Assembly (NCBI GenBank): GCA_947259705.1
Contig: CAMYNL010000021.1
Coordinates: forward strand, 1-64,000
Reading direction: 5' to 3'
DNA from: an uncultured Gammaproteobacteria bacterium
Lineage (GTDB): Bacteria > Pseudomonadota > Gammaproteobacteria > Arenicellales > JAANXG01
Length of the DNA: 64,000 nt
The notes beneath the pieces are model-generated. The model was not told where the DNA came from. It saw only the letters and a program-made list of their open reading frames with translations, and ran no database searches. The position numbers and the translations under genes are program-made. Shown here piece after piece: positions 53,909-62,062 of this stretch (its first letter is position 1; each line of letters begins with the position of its first letter).

Positions 53909-54724
53909 ATGTCGAATAATTCAGCGCCGCGCAAAGCCATAACCGTAAACACGCTGCAGGAGATGAAGAATGGCGGCGGCAAGTTCGCATGTTTGACCGC
54001 CTATGACTACTGCAGCGCGCACGCGGTGAGCAGTTCAGGGGTAGAGGTGATCCTGGTCGGAGACTCTCTGGGCATGGTGATTCAGGGCCATGACAGCAGC
54101 CTTCCGGTCACTATCATGGATGTCGCATACCATATGCGCTGCGTCAAACGCGGCAATCAGGGCGCGTTTCTGATGGTGGACCTCCCGTTTATGAGCTACT
54201 ACTCAGATATGCAGACGCTCGAGAACTCAGCCACGCTGATGCGTAAAGGCGCCCAGATGGTGAAGTTGGAGGGTGGCGCCTGGCTGGCTGATTCCACGCG
54301 TCTGCTCGTGCAGCATGGGATACCGGTGTGCGCCCATATGGGATTAACGCCACAGTCGATCAACCATCTCGGCGGCTACCGGGTGCAGGGACGTGACCCG
54401 GCAAAGGCACAGGCGATGATCGACGAGGCACTGATCCTGCAGGAGGCGGGAGCCGCCATCATACTGCTCGAATGCGTACCCAGGGAACTGGGTAGTCGCA
54501 TTACCGAGGCGCTTGATGTGCCGGTGATCGGCATCGGAGCCGGACCCGACACGGACGGGCAAATCATGGTTCTGCACGACATGTTGGGCCTTTATCCGGG
54601 TCGCCCGGCAAAGTTCGTGAAGAACTTCCTGCGCGGCAACGTTCACGGTGTGCAGGGCGCGATAATGGCCTATGTCGATGCGGTGAAGACGGGAAGTTTC
54701 CCGGCCCCGGAACATTGCTATTGA
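53909..54724 (+). CDS. panB: 3-methyl-2-oxobutanoate hydroxymethyltransferase
   Basis: A 271-residue enzyme making ketopantoate from alpha-ketoisovalerate and methylene-tetrahydrofolate, the first step of pantothenate synthesis. Conserved blocks are all present: [89 protein letters not shown] and [23 protein letters not shown]. panC and panD are not adjacent. The start at 53909 is preferred over 53897. Confidence 0.96.
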   Translation: MSNNSAPRKAITVNTLQEMKNGGGKFACLTAYDYCSAHAVSSSGVEVILVGDSLGMVIQGHDSSLPVTIMDVAYHMRCVKRGNQGAFLMVDLPFMSYYSDMQTLENSATLMRKGAQMVKLEGGAWLADSTRLLVQHGIPVCAHMGLTPQSINHLGGYRVQGRDPAKAQAMIDEALILQEAGAAIILLECVPRELGSRITEALDVPVIGIGAGPDTDGQIMVLHDMLGLYPGRPAKFVKNFLRGNVHGVQGAIMAYVDAVKTGSFPAPEHCY

Positions 54725-54805
54725 AGGAGCAGGCGTGTCCTTAGGGGCGGATGGTGGGGCGCCGGTCACCTCTGCCCCCGGCATCGGGGCATTGAAAGCT
54801 TGGAT

Positions 54806-56995
54806 ATGGTCTTGAATTACCTGCGAAGGTACTGGTTGCCGCTAAGCGCCGGTATGCTGTTGACCGGATTGTTCGCGCTACACGCAGTGCATCTGATCGA
54901 CCTGCCCTTCGTCAGGCAGATGGAGTATCTGGCTTATGACCTGCGTCTGCAGCTCACCATGCCACGGGATGTGGACCACCGTCTGGCCATAGTCGACGTA
55001 GACGAACGCAGCCTGGCGGCGGGTGGCCGGTGGCCGTGGCCCCGGGATCACCTGGCAGGGCTGGTCGACAACTTGTTTGACCACTACCGGGTCGCTGTGG
55101 TGGGGTTCGATATGGTGTTTGCAGAAGCTGACGAAGATCGCGTGCTGCAACGATTGGAACCTTTATTGCGCGGGTTCGACGACTCCCAGGCCGTCGAACT
55201 GCGCCAAGTGCTGGATCCACTGCGTGATGAGGCGTTTGCGTCCAGTCTGCGGGAGCGAGATACGGTGCTGGGGTATTATTTCAGCCACGATCCGACGCAG
55301 TTGCAGGGGACCGGACAGTTGCCGGACCCCATGCTGCCCGCGGAGATCGCCGGTGCACTGGGCATCGAACCCATAGAGGGCTTTGGCTACGGCGCCAACC
55401 TGCCGGTTCTACAGCAGGCGGCCCGCGCCGGAGGGTTTTTCGATAACGTCCTGAGTGATGATGACGGGGTGTTTCGCCGCGCCCCCGTGCTGCAATCCCA
55501 CCGCGGGGCGTTGTACGACTCGCTCGCGCTGGCGATCGCCAGTGCCTTTCTTGATGAGCCTCTGCAGATCGGGCAGGAGAACGAGTGGCTGTTCCTGGGT
55601 TCCAGAGGCATACCGCTCGATGAACAGTTTGCAGCGTTGATACCGTACCGGGGCGGACAAGGCAGCTTTCCATACCTGTCGGCCATTGACGTGCTGCGGA
55701 AAGCGGTACCGGTCGAGTCGCTGGAAGGTCGAATCGTGATTGTAGGTACCACAGCCCCGGGACTTTATGATTTACGTAACACGCCGGTGCAAAAGGTCTA
55801 CCCTGGGGTAGAGATACATGCCAATATCGTGTCCGGGATTCTTGACGGGCGATTCCTGCAGCAGCCACACTACACGGTGGCGATCGAGGTGATGGTGCTG
55901 TTGCTGGTCGGAGTCCTGCTCACTGTCTTGATGCCCGCGCTTTCCCCGGTTTTAGCGGCAACGAGTAGCCTGCTGACCCTGCTCGCGGTCACCGTAATCA
56001 ACGTTTACCTGTGGATCGAGCAGGCCCTCGTGGTGCCCCTGGCGGGGAGTGCCTTGCTGGTGCTGGCGCTGTTCGTGAGCAACATGTCTTACGGTTTTCT
56101 GACTGAAGCGCGCACCAAGCGCAACCTAACCCGCAGGTTCGGTCAATATATACCGCCGGAACTTGTATCGGAAATGGCCGCCAACCCCGACTCGTACAGC
56201 CTGCATGGAGAGCGGCGTGAACTGACCGTGTTGTTTTCGGATGTGCGGGGATTTACCGGCATCGCCGAGAAACTCGATCCCGTGGAACTGTCCGGGTTGA
56301 TGAACGAACTGCTTACCGCGATGACCCGCGTCATTCACGACCATCGTGGGACCATAGACAAATATATGGGTGACGCAATAATGGCGTTCTGGGGTGCGCC
56401 AATTCAAGATCCGGAGCATGCCACGAAGGCGGTGACCGCAGCGCTGGAAATGCAGCGCACTTTATCCGGGTTGCGAACCAAGTTTGTTCGCTTGGGCTGG
56501 CCGGACATACAGATGGGTATCGGAATCAACACCGGTCCGATGAATGTTGGCAACATGGGGTCCGAATTTCGCATGGCATATACTGTGCTTGGCGACGCGG
56601 TCAACCTGGGATCGCGGCTGGAGGGACTTAGCAAGCAGTACGGTGTTGGTATTGTGGTGAGCGAAAGCACCTCTGCCGCCGCGGAAGGAGTTCTGTTTCG
56701 GGAGCTGGACCTGGTCCGGGTCAAGGGCAGAGATAGCCCTCTACACATCTTCGAGCCGCTGGGACTGGACAACACACTGACTGCCCGCCAGGTCCACCAG
56801 CTGGCGGCTTACAACGATGCGCTTGCTGCCTATCGGGCCGGTGGGTGGGAGCGGGCCGACGAGCTGTTCGCTGAATTGGTGGTGGAACAGGCGGAAACCC
56901 CCCTGTTAGCGCTGTACCGATCGCGCATCAGCTATTTTCGCGAAAATCCACCACCGGACGGCTGGGATGGTGTTTTCACCCATGTCACCAAGTGA
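54806..56995 (+). CDS. CHASE2-domain adenylate/guanylate cyclase (class III)
   Basis: A 729-residue sensor cyclase. TM1 (about 9-28); extracytoplasmic CHASE2 domain (about 35-340; AIVDVDERSLAAGGRWPWPRD, VGTTAPGLYDLRNTPVQKVYPGVEIHANIV); two or three further membrane helices (about 355-430); class III cyclase domain (about 465-650) with metal-binding Asp479 (LFSDVRGFTG) and Asp523 (YMGDAIMAFWG) and the LGDAVNLGSRLEG motif. The tail (about 665-729) has a short helical repeat (AYNDALAAYRAGGWERADELF). The catalytic residues seen are intact. The ATG at 54806 is preferred to the TTG at 54800. It heads a cluster with FecR-domain, duplicated-domain and HD-domain genes. Substrate (ATP or GTP) not decided. 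Confidence 0.9.
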   Translation: MVLNYLRRYWLPLSAGMLLTGLFALHAVHLIDLPFVRQMEYLAYDLRLQLTMPRDVDHRLAIVDVDERSLAAGGRWPWPRDHLAGLVDNLFDHYRVAVVGFDMVFAEADEDRVLQRLEPLLRGFDDSQAVELRQVLDPLRDEAFASSLRERDTVLGYYFSHDPTQLQGTGQLPDPMLPAEIAGALGIEPIEGFGYGANLPVLQQAARAGGFFDNVLSDDDGVFRRAPVLQSHRGALYDSLALAIASAFLDEPLQIGQENEWLFLGSRGIPLDEQFAALIPYRGGQGSFPYLSAIDVLRKAVPVESLEGRIVIVGTTAPGLYDLRNTPVQKVYPGVEIHANIVSGILDGRFLQQPHYTVAIEVMVLLLVGVLLTVLMPALSPVLAATSSLLTLLAVTVINVYLWIEQALVVPLAGSALLVLALFVSNMSYGFLTEARTKRNLTRRFGQYIPPELVSEMAANPDSYSLHGERRELTVLFSDVRGFTGIAEKLDPVELSGLMNELLTAMTRVIHDHRGTIDKYMGDAIMAFWGAPIQDPEHATKAVTAALEMQRTLSGLRTKFVRLGWPDIQMGIGINTGPMNVGNMGSEFRMAYTVLGDAVNLGSRLEGLSKQYGVGIVVSESTSAAAEGVLFRELDLVRVKGRDSPLHIFEPLGLDNTLTARQVHQLAAYNDALAAYRAGGWERADELFAELVVEQAETPLLALYRSRISYFRENPPPDGWDGVFTHVTK

Positions 56996-57066
56996 CAATC
57001 GTTCATGGGATATGCGGAATTAGCGGTTATAATGATAAAAACGACGTCAACACGGGGGGTAGAGTC

Positions 57067-57566
57067 GTGAACATTTTGAAAATTAAGGGTTTATCCGGAT
57101 TCATCTTGGGCCTGGTCACACTGGGTTTGAGCGGGAGCCTGGCGGCCGCGGAATTGGCGGGCACGGTGATCGCTATCAAGGGCGAAGTTACGGCGGCAAT
57201 GCCGTCAAGCGAGGCCCGGACATTGGCCAAGAATGCCCGGGCGGCTATGCTGTTATCGAGTTTGTTGACGGGGCAAGGGCCACGATCCGGCCGGACAGCA
57301 AGGTGGTGGTTAAGGAGTATGCCTTCAATACAGCCGATGACGGCGCACTGCTGGACTTGGTAAAAGGCGGCTTGCGCTGCATTACCGGCGGCATAGCCAA
57401 AAAGCGGCCGGAGTCCTATCGGGTGAAGGCAGGGGTCGCAACGCTAGGTGTGCGTGGCACCGAGTTTTCACTCAGGATATGTGAAAACGACTGTGCGGAG
57501 GAAGAACTCCGCTTCGCCGATGGACGGCTGGCCGGGCACGGAGTCGAGTTGTTGAGCGCGAAGTAA
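57067..57566 (+). pseudogene. FecR-domain exported protein, frameshifted
   Basis: Begins with GTG at 57067 after a GGGGGG Shine-Dalgarno-like tract. It encodes a signal peptide (ILKIKGLSGFILGLVTLGLSG region) and ELAGTVIAIKGEVTAAMPSSEARTLAKNA. The frame then goes wrong. The expected FecR continuation (GGYAVIEFVDGARATIRPDSKVVVKEYAF) and the rest (VKAGVATLGVRGTEFSLRICENDC) are in a second frame from about 57241 to 57566. The segment usually between these blocks (A..GD.V.TG) is missing, so a small deletion of non-multiple-of-three length is likely. FecR proteins next to CHASE2 cyclases are a recurring pair. Confidence 0.75.
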
Positions 57567-57587
57567 TTGCTCACTGACTCTATCTGA

Positions 57588-57941
57588 CGAAAAGTTATTT
57601 CTGCAATACGGGCAACGCACAAAGGAGACACCGCGGCGCCTCTCGCCAACAAGTACTGTCAATGTTGGCCGCGACTGATCGCGGTCGCGGTCTGTTGTTG
57701 CCTGCCGGGTCTTGGGCTGGCGGCGCAACAGGCGCAGGAATGTGTAGCCCTCCCGGCGGGGATACCTCCCGGTGTCTACGCCAGCGCGATAGAAAAAACC
57801 ATAACCTTTAGCAAGGAGGGCGACAGCATAGATCTGACCCGGGGCGAGTCCGGCTTCGCCGATAGACCCAGACTGACCTGCCTCCCCGCCACGCCACTGT
57901 TCCTGTCACGGGATCCCACCCCGCCCCCGGGCGCGTTCCCA
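57588..57941 (+). other. Open upstream extension with signal-peptide-like sequence but no normal start codon
   Basis: In the frame of the downstream gene this stretch is open from 57588. It reads RLIAVAVCCCLPGLGLAAQQ (about 57672-57731), a plausible signal peptide, and on through PGVYASAIEKTITFSKEGDSI, which looks like protein. There is no ATG, GTG or TTG in frame. An ATG at 57662 with an AAAGGAG upstream (57621-57627) is out of frame; removing one T after it would give ATG-TGG-CCG-CGA-CTG and restore a signal-peptide start. So a single-base insertion at about 57665 is suspected. Confidence 0.5.
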
Positions 57942-59162
57942 ATGACCGCCGGCTGCGGCGCCTTTACTCCATATCAAATGGTGGCGCGGGCAGGCGATGG
58001 CGATGTGTCAGGGGATTGGCTCGAGTTTCAATATAGCGCGCAGAAAGAGATTAAGTATTTCTTCGATCAGGGGTATCCCCCCACCAGCGTATTGCTGCAC
58101 GCCGTGTCCACCGGCCTGACGCTCGACCGCAGCCTTTATCTCGCGATCCAGGCGGATTCGTCCCGGGCCCGCGAATTCTATTCACTGGCACTCAGCATGG
58201 CCTCGTCCCTGCCGGGATGGGCATGTGGCGCGGGCGAAGTCGGTGGTGACTACTCACCGACCTACGACGTCAATGATCTGCCTCCCCAGCGCACGGTGGC
58301 GGCGGTCGCTGAAAGATTCTTTGCATCCAACAGCCGGCTGGCACCGTTTCCACCCTGGCCGGATGGTGACTTCCACATGCTGGCTCAGGTGGATGAACTG
58401 CTGGAGTTGGCCACCGACCAGTACTGGTACAGGCCCGGCCCACCGCAAACGGCGGCCGGCGCGCACCCCCGCACGGCGGTACTTATCGCCCTCTACAGAC
58501 ATGACAAGTCCGTGGTCCTGGATACGACCCGGTCGGAACTGGAGCGACGAAAACGGGCCGGCATCAAGCGCGTCCCGGTGGTTTTCTATTACAACCAACA
58601 GGATCAGCGTCCAGTAGGTCAGTTAGCGGATGACGCTAACCTCGAGGTGGTGCTGGACAAATTCTTCCAGCAGGGCATACAGCTTACTCCGGTCCCCATG
58701 TGGGATATCGGTGACCATCACCTGATGGTGGATGCCGGGGAACTGACGGAGATCTTCGATATCCCGGATCAAACGGCGATACCGCAGGCACGCCTGGCCC
58801 GGCTCAACATGGAAATGCAAAATGCCCCTTTCCAGAACCGGCCGGTGATGATCACCTTGCTGCGGGACGGCAACTACCGCCGACTGGCGGAACCCGACCG
58901 TATCCGCATCGCCATGGACGTGGGGATACAGCGCTTTCCGGTGGTGTTCTTTTATCATGGCATCGAACGTCTCGCTTGCAGCGCGCCGGCGAGCTGCATA
59001 CAGCGATTATGCGCGGCGGTGACGTGCGCGGGCGGCGATCGAGGAGTTTGTGAGACACAGCCCGATCCGGTACCTGCGATGGTGCCGGTGGGTGGGGGAG
59101 GTGGTTTTCAGGAGGAAATACCCCCGCCACCCCCGCCACCCCAACCACCGAGTCCGTCGTAG
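57942..59162 (+). CDS. Exported protein with an internally duplicated domain and Pro-rich tail
   Basis: 406 residues from the first usable ATG, but the coding frame probably starts near 57662 (see the upstream extension). Two halves repeat the same plan. Copy one has AERFFASNSRLAPFPPWPDGD, DELLELA and RTAVLIALYRHDKSVVLDTTR, then KRVPVVFYYN. Copy two has LDKFFQQGIQLTPVPMWDIGD, GELTEIFDIP and RPVMITLLRDGNYRRLAEPDR, then QRFPVVFFYHG. So the domain is about 150 residues. The end carries several Cys and a PPPPPPPQPP tail. I do not recognise the family. It lies between the FecR-domain and HD-domain genes of the cyclase cluster. Confidence 0.6.
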   Translation: MTAGCGAFTPYQMVARAGDGDVSGDWLEFQYSAQKEIKYFFDQGYPPTSVLLHAVSTGLTLDRSLYLAIQADSSRAREFYSLALSMASSLPGWACGAGEVGGDYSPTYDVNDLPPQRTVAAVAERFFASNSRLAPFPPWPDGDFHMLAQVDELLELATDQYWYRPGPPQTAAGAHPRTAVLIALYRHDKSVVLDTTRSELERRKRAGIKRVPVVFYYNQQDQRPVGQLADDANLEVVLDKFFQQGIQLTPVPMWDIGDHHLMVDAGELTEIFDIPDQTAIPQARLARLNMEMQNAPFQNRPVMITLLRDGNYRRLAEPDRIRIAMDVGIQRFPVVFFYHGIERLACSAPASCIQRLCAAVTCAGGDRGVCETQPDPVPAMVPVGGGGGFQEEIPPPPPPPQPPSPS

Positions 59163-59174
59163 CAACGGCGGCAG

Positions 59175-60077
59175 ATGTCCCTAGCCATGATCAGAAAAGC
59201 GGACACCAGTGAACCGGCGGCGGTGCAGGCGGTAGCGCAGGCGACCTTTAAAGACCTGTTTCCGGACGCGGATAACGGCTTCATAGACCGCGCCTTCGGA
59301 AGTTTCGAGGACTGTTTCGGAGGTCGCTACGACGGTTATCAGGCCATCGATACGGGTTACCATGACATCGAACATACCCTGCTCGGGGCCTTGTGCCTGG
59401 TCAACCTCTTCGAGGGCTGGGGGATGGCGAAAGCGCAGCCGCGTCTGACACCGCAAATGTTCGAGTTGGGACTGTGGGGAATACTGCTGCATGACAGCGG
59501 TTACCTGAAAAAGCATGGAGACGACAACGGGGGCGGGGCCAAGTACACCCTGGAACACGTGGATCGAAGTGTATCGTTCTGCGCGCGACTGCTGACGGGA
59601 CTGGGCTACACCGATGCCGACATCCTGGCGGTGCAGTGTATGATCCGCACTACCGGCCTGGATGTCGACTTCGCACGGATCGAATTTCAGTCAGAAGTTG
59701 ACCGCGCGGTCGGATTCTCGGTTTGCACCGCGGATCTGCTGGGGCAGATATCGGACGTCAACTACCTCGGGAAACTGACCCGTCTGCACGACGAGTTTCG
59801 CGAGGCGGCCGCCTTCAGCGGGCAGGCGGCCCCCTCGTGTTTCGACTACGCGGACTTGGACGAGTTGCTGCAGCGCACCCCGGTGTTCTGGCGTGATTAC
59901 GTGTGGCCGCGACTGCAACGCGACTGTGACGCCATGTACCGGTTTCTGAATCGACCGTACCCGGACGGCAGAAACGAATATATGGAACGCGCCGAAGAGA
60001 ATATCGCCGCGGTGCAACGTGCAGCTCGCTGCGATCCTCAGAAAAAAGCCGCCGACCGGCGGTCCAGCAGCCCCTAG
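59175..60077 (+). CDS. HD-domain phosphohydrolase, phosphodiesterase-like
   Basis: A 300-residue protein with the HD metal site: H63 and H67 in [11 protein letters not shown], then H106-D107 in [12 protein letters not shown] and a further His near 128 (TLEHVDRSV). The TGYHDIEHT start is like the YHN..H block of cyclic-nucleotide phosphodiesterases, so hydrolysis of cAMP or cGMP is plausible, and it would match the cyclase upstream. That is inference. Start 59175 or 59187. It ends 4 nt into the convergent gltA coding region. Confidence 0.75.
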   Translation: MSLAMIRKADTSEPAAVQAVAQATFKDLFPDADNGFIDRAFGSFEDCFGGRYDGYQAIDTGYHDIEHTLLGALCLVNLFEGWGMAKAQPRLTPQMFELGLWGILLHDSGYLKKHGDDNGGGAKYTLEHVDRSVSFCARLLTGLGYTDADILAVQCMIRTTGLDVDFARIEFQSEVDRAVGFSVCTADLLGQISDVNYLGKLTRLHDEFREAAAFSGQAAPSCFDYADLDELLQRTPVFWRDYVWPRLQRDCDAMYRFLNRPYPDGRNEYMERAEENIAAVQRAARCDPQKKAADRRSSSP

Positions 60078-61453
60078 CCGTTACCGCCCCAGAGCCAGGA
60101 CCAGCCCCGGCTCTGCTTGCTTTCGCGCACGTCCACGGCCGTAAACTTGCGTTCCGTTTCACCCACATAGAGCTGCCTTGGCCTGCCGATCTTGGTGGAG
60201 CCTTCCGACATCATCTCCTTCCAGTGGGCGATCCACCCCACCGTCCTGGCAATAGCGAAGATAACGGTAAACATGTTGGTGGGAAGCCGCAGGGCCTTGA
60301 GTATGATCCCGGAGTAGAAGTCAACATTGGGATAGAGTTTACGTTCGACGAAGTAATCGTCTTCCACGGCGATGCGCTCCAGTTCCATTGCGACTTCCAG
60401 CAAAGGGTCGTTGATGCCCAGTTCGCCAAGCACGTCGTGACAGGTCTTGCGCATCACCTTGGCGCGCGGATCATAGTTCTTGTACACCCGATGCCCGAAT
60501 CCCATCAGCCGATAATCGTCTTTCACGTCTTTGGCACGCTTGATGTAATTCGGAATCTGGTCCTTGCTGCCTATTTCCTCGAGCATCTTCAGCACCGCCT
60601 CGTTGGCGCCCCCATGGGCCGGGCCCCACAGAGAGGCGATACCGGCGGCGATGCAGGCGAAGGGGTTGGCGCCGGAGGACCCCGCCAGGCGCACGGTAGA
60701 CGTAGAGGCGTTCTGCTCATGGTCCGCGTGAAGGATGAGTATCCGGTCCATGGCGCGGGCCAATACCGGATTGACTTCGTACTCTTCGGTGGGGACCGCG
60801 AACATCATCTTCAGCAGGTTCTCCGAGTAGCTCAGACTATTGCTCGGATAAACGAAGGGCTGCCCCATGCAGTACTTGTAGGAATAAGCGCCGATTGTGG
60901 GCATTTTCGCGATGAGCCGGTGGGCCGCGGTCATCCGCTGACGGGGATCGGAGATATCAGTGCTGTCGTGATAAAAGGCAGATAGTGCTCCGACAACGCC
61001 GACCATAACCGCCATGGGGTGGGCGTCACGGCGAAACCCGCGATATAGGTAATTCAATTGCTCATGCAGCATGGTGTGACTGGTGATGGTCTGGTCGAAA
61101 TCACCTTTCTCCTCGGGGGAGGGGAGTTCACCATGCAACAGCAGGTAGCAGACATCCAGGTAGTCACTGTTTTCCGCGAGGTCCTCGATGGAGTACCCGC
61201 GATGGCGCAGGATGCCGTTTTCACCGTCGATGTAAGTGATGCCGGATTCACAGGACGCCGTGGAGGTAAAGCCAGGGTCAAAGGTAAAAACGCCGGCATC
61301 GCGATAAAGGGTCCTGATGTCGATCACCCGCGGTCCTTCCGACCCCTCAAGCACGGGCAAATCGTAGGATTTGCCGTTCACGTTATCGTGCAAGGTGAAG
61401 TAATGCTGAGCGGAGGCCGTCTCAGCCTCAACGTTCGCCTTTTTTTCACTCAT
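60074..61453 (-). CDS. gltA: Citrate synthase (type II)
   Basis: A 459-residue enzyme condensing acetyl-CoA and oxaloacetate. Catalytic His residues are in [22 protein letters not shown] and [14 protein letters not shown]; the catalytic Asp is in PNVDFYSG. It has an N-terminal extension typical of hexameric, NADH-regulated type II enzymes ([24 protein letters not shown]). It is about 25 residues longer than usual, with a C-terminal [17 protein letters not shown] extension. The start at 61453 (ATGAGTGAAAAA) looks right. Confidence 0.96.
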   Translation of the reverse strand: MSEKKANVEAETASAQHYFTLHDNVNGKSYDLPVLEGSEGPRVIDIRTLYRDAGVFTFDPGFTSTASCESGITYIDGENGILRHRGYSIEDLAENSDYLDVCYLLLHGELPSPEEKGDFDQTITSHTMLHEQLNYLYRGFRRDAHPMAVMVGVVGALSAFYHDSTDISDPRQRMTAAHRLIAKMPTIGAYSYKYCMGQPFVYPSNSLSYSENLLKMMFAVPTEEYEVNPVLARAMDRILILHADHEQNASTSTVRLAGSSGANPFACIAAGIASLWGPAHGGANEAVLKMLEEIGSKDQIPNYIKRAKDVKDDYRLMGFGHRVYKNYDPRAKVMRKTCHDVLGELGINDPLLEVAMELERIAVEDDYFVERKLYPNVDFYSGIILKALRLPTNMFTVIFAIARTVGWIAHWKEMMSEGSTKIGRPRQLYVGETERKFTAVDVRESKQSRGWSWLWGGNG

Positions 61454-61553
61454 ATGTCGAATACCTCTTTTTGATTCAACGGGCCTTCACAGCGCAGCCA
61501 CGAAACCAGACATTCTCGCACAAATCGTGCGGTTGTGACCACGCCGCGGCAGT

Positions 61554-61964
61554 TCAGAACACCGCGGCGCCCATCAGGCGCAAGGCCACAGCGACTGTCT
61601 GGCGTGCCGATTCCGGCAGCGGGAGCATGAATCCGTTCATGAATATTCCATGTTCGTCGGAACTGATGGGACGCGGCGCAAAGCTCAGACCCATACCCTC
61701 AATGACCTCCCGGAGGGCTTCGAGCAAGGGCTGCCCCCTGCCTTCAACGAAGTACAGGCGCTTCAGGTGGTCCGAATAGTGGATCTGCCCGGGACGGATA
61801 AGCATAGCTATCCGGCGTTCGTAATCTGGCACCTGCAGACGTTGTTCGGACAGCGCCTGGTCCAGACGCAGGATTTCCCGCACCAGTCTTTCGTCTACCA
61901 CCGCCGCACAATCGCCGCCGTAGCCGGTAATTCTGACCAGAGACGCAGCGAGGCTCCAGCTCAC
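61554..61964 (-). CDS. Hypothetical protein downstream of an OLD-like ATPase
   Basis: A 136-residue protein with no signal peptide or membrane helix. Helical in the first half (DERLVREILRLDQALSEQRLQVPDYERRIAMLIRP), then a mixed SDHLKRLYFVEGRGQPLLEALREVIEGMGL segment. No motif recognised. The start is GTG at 61964. It lies 98 nt after the ATPase gene on the same strand, so co-transcription is possible. Confidence 0.5.
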   Translation of the reverse strand: MSWSLAASLVRITGYGGDCAAVVDERLVREILRLDQALSEQRLQVPDYERRIAMLIRPGQIHYSDHLKRLYFVEGRGQPLLEALREVIEGMGLSFAPRPISSDEHGIFMNGFMLPLPESARQTVAVALRLMGAAVF

Positions 61965-62062
61965 TGCCGCCGGGCCCGCGCTGTTTCATTATCCGGCGCC
62001 ATGATGGCAACGGGTATCAGGGCCTTGTCTCGAGACGGGGACCCGATCCCACCACCATGGCG

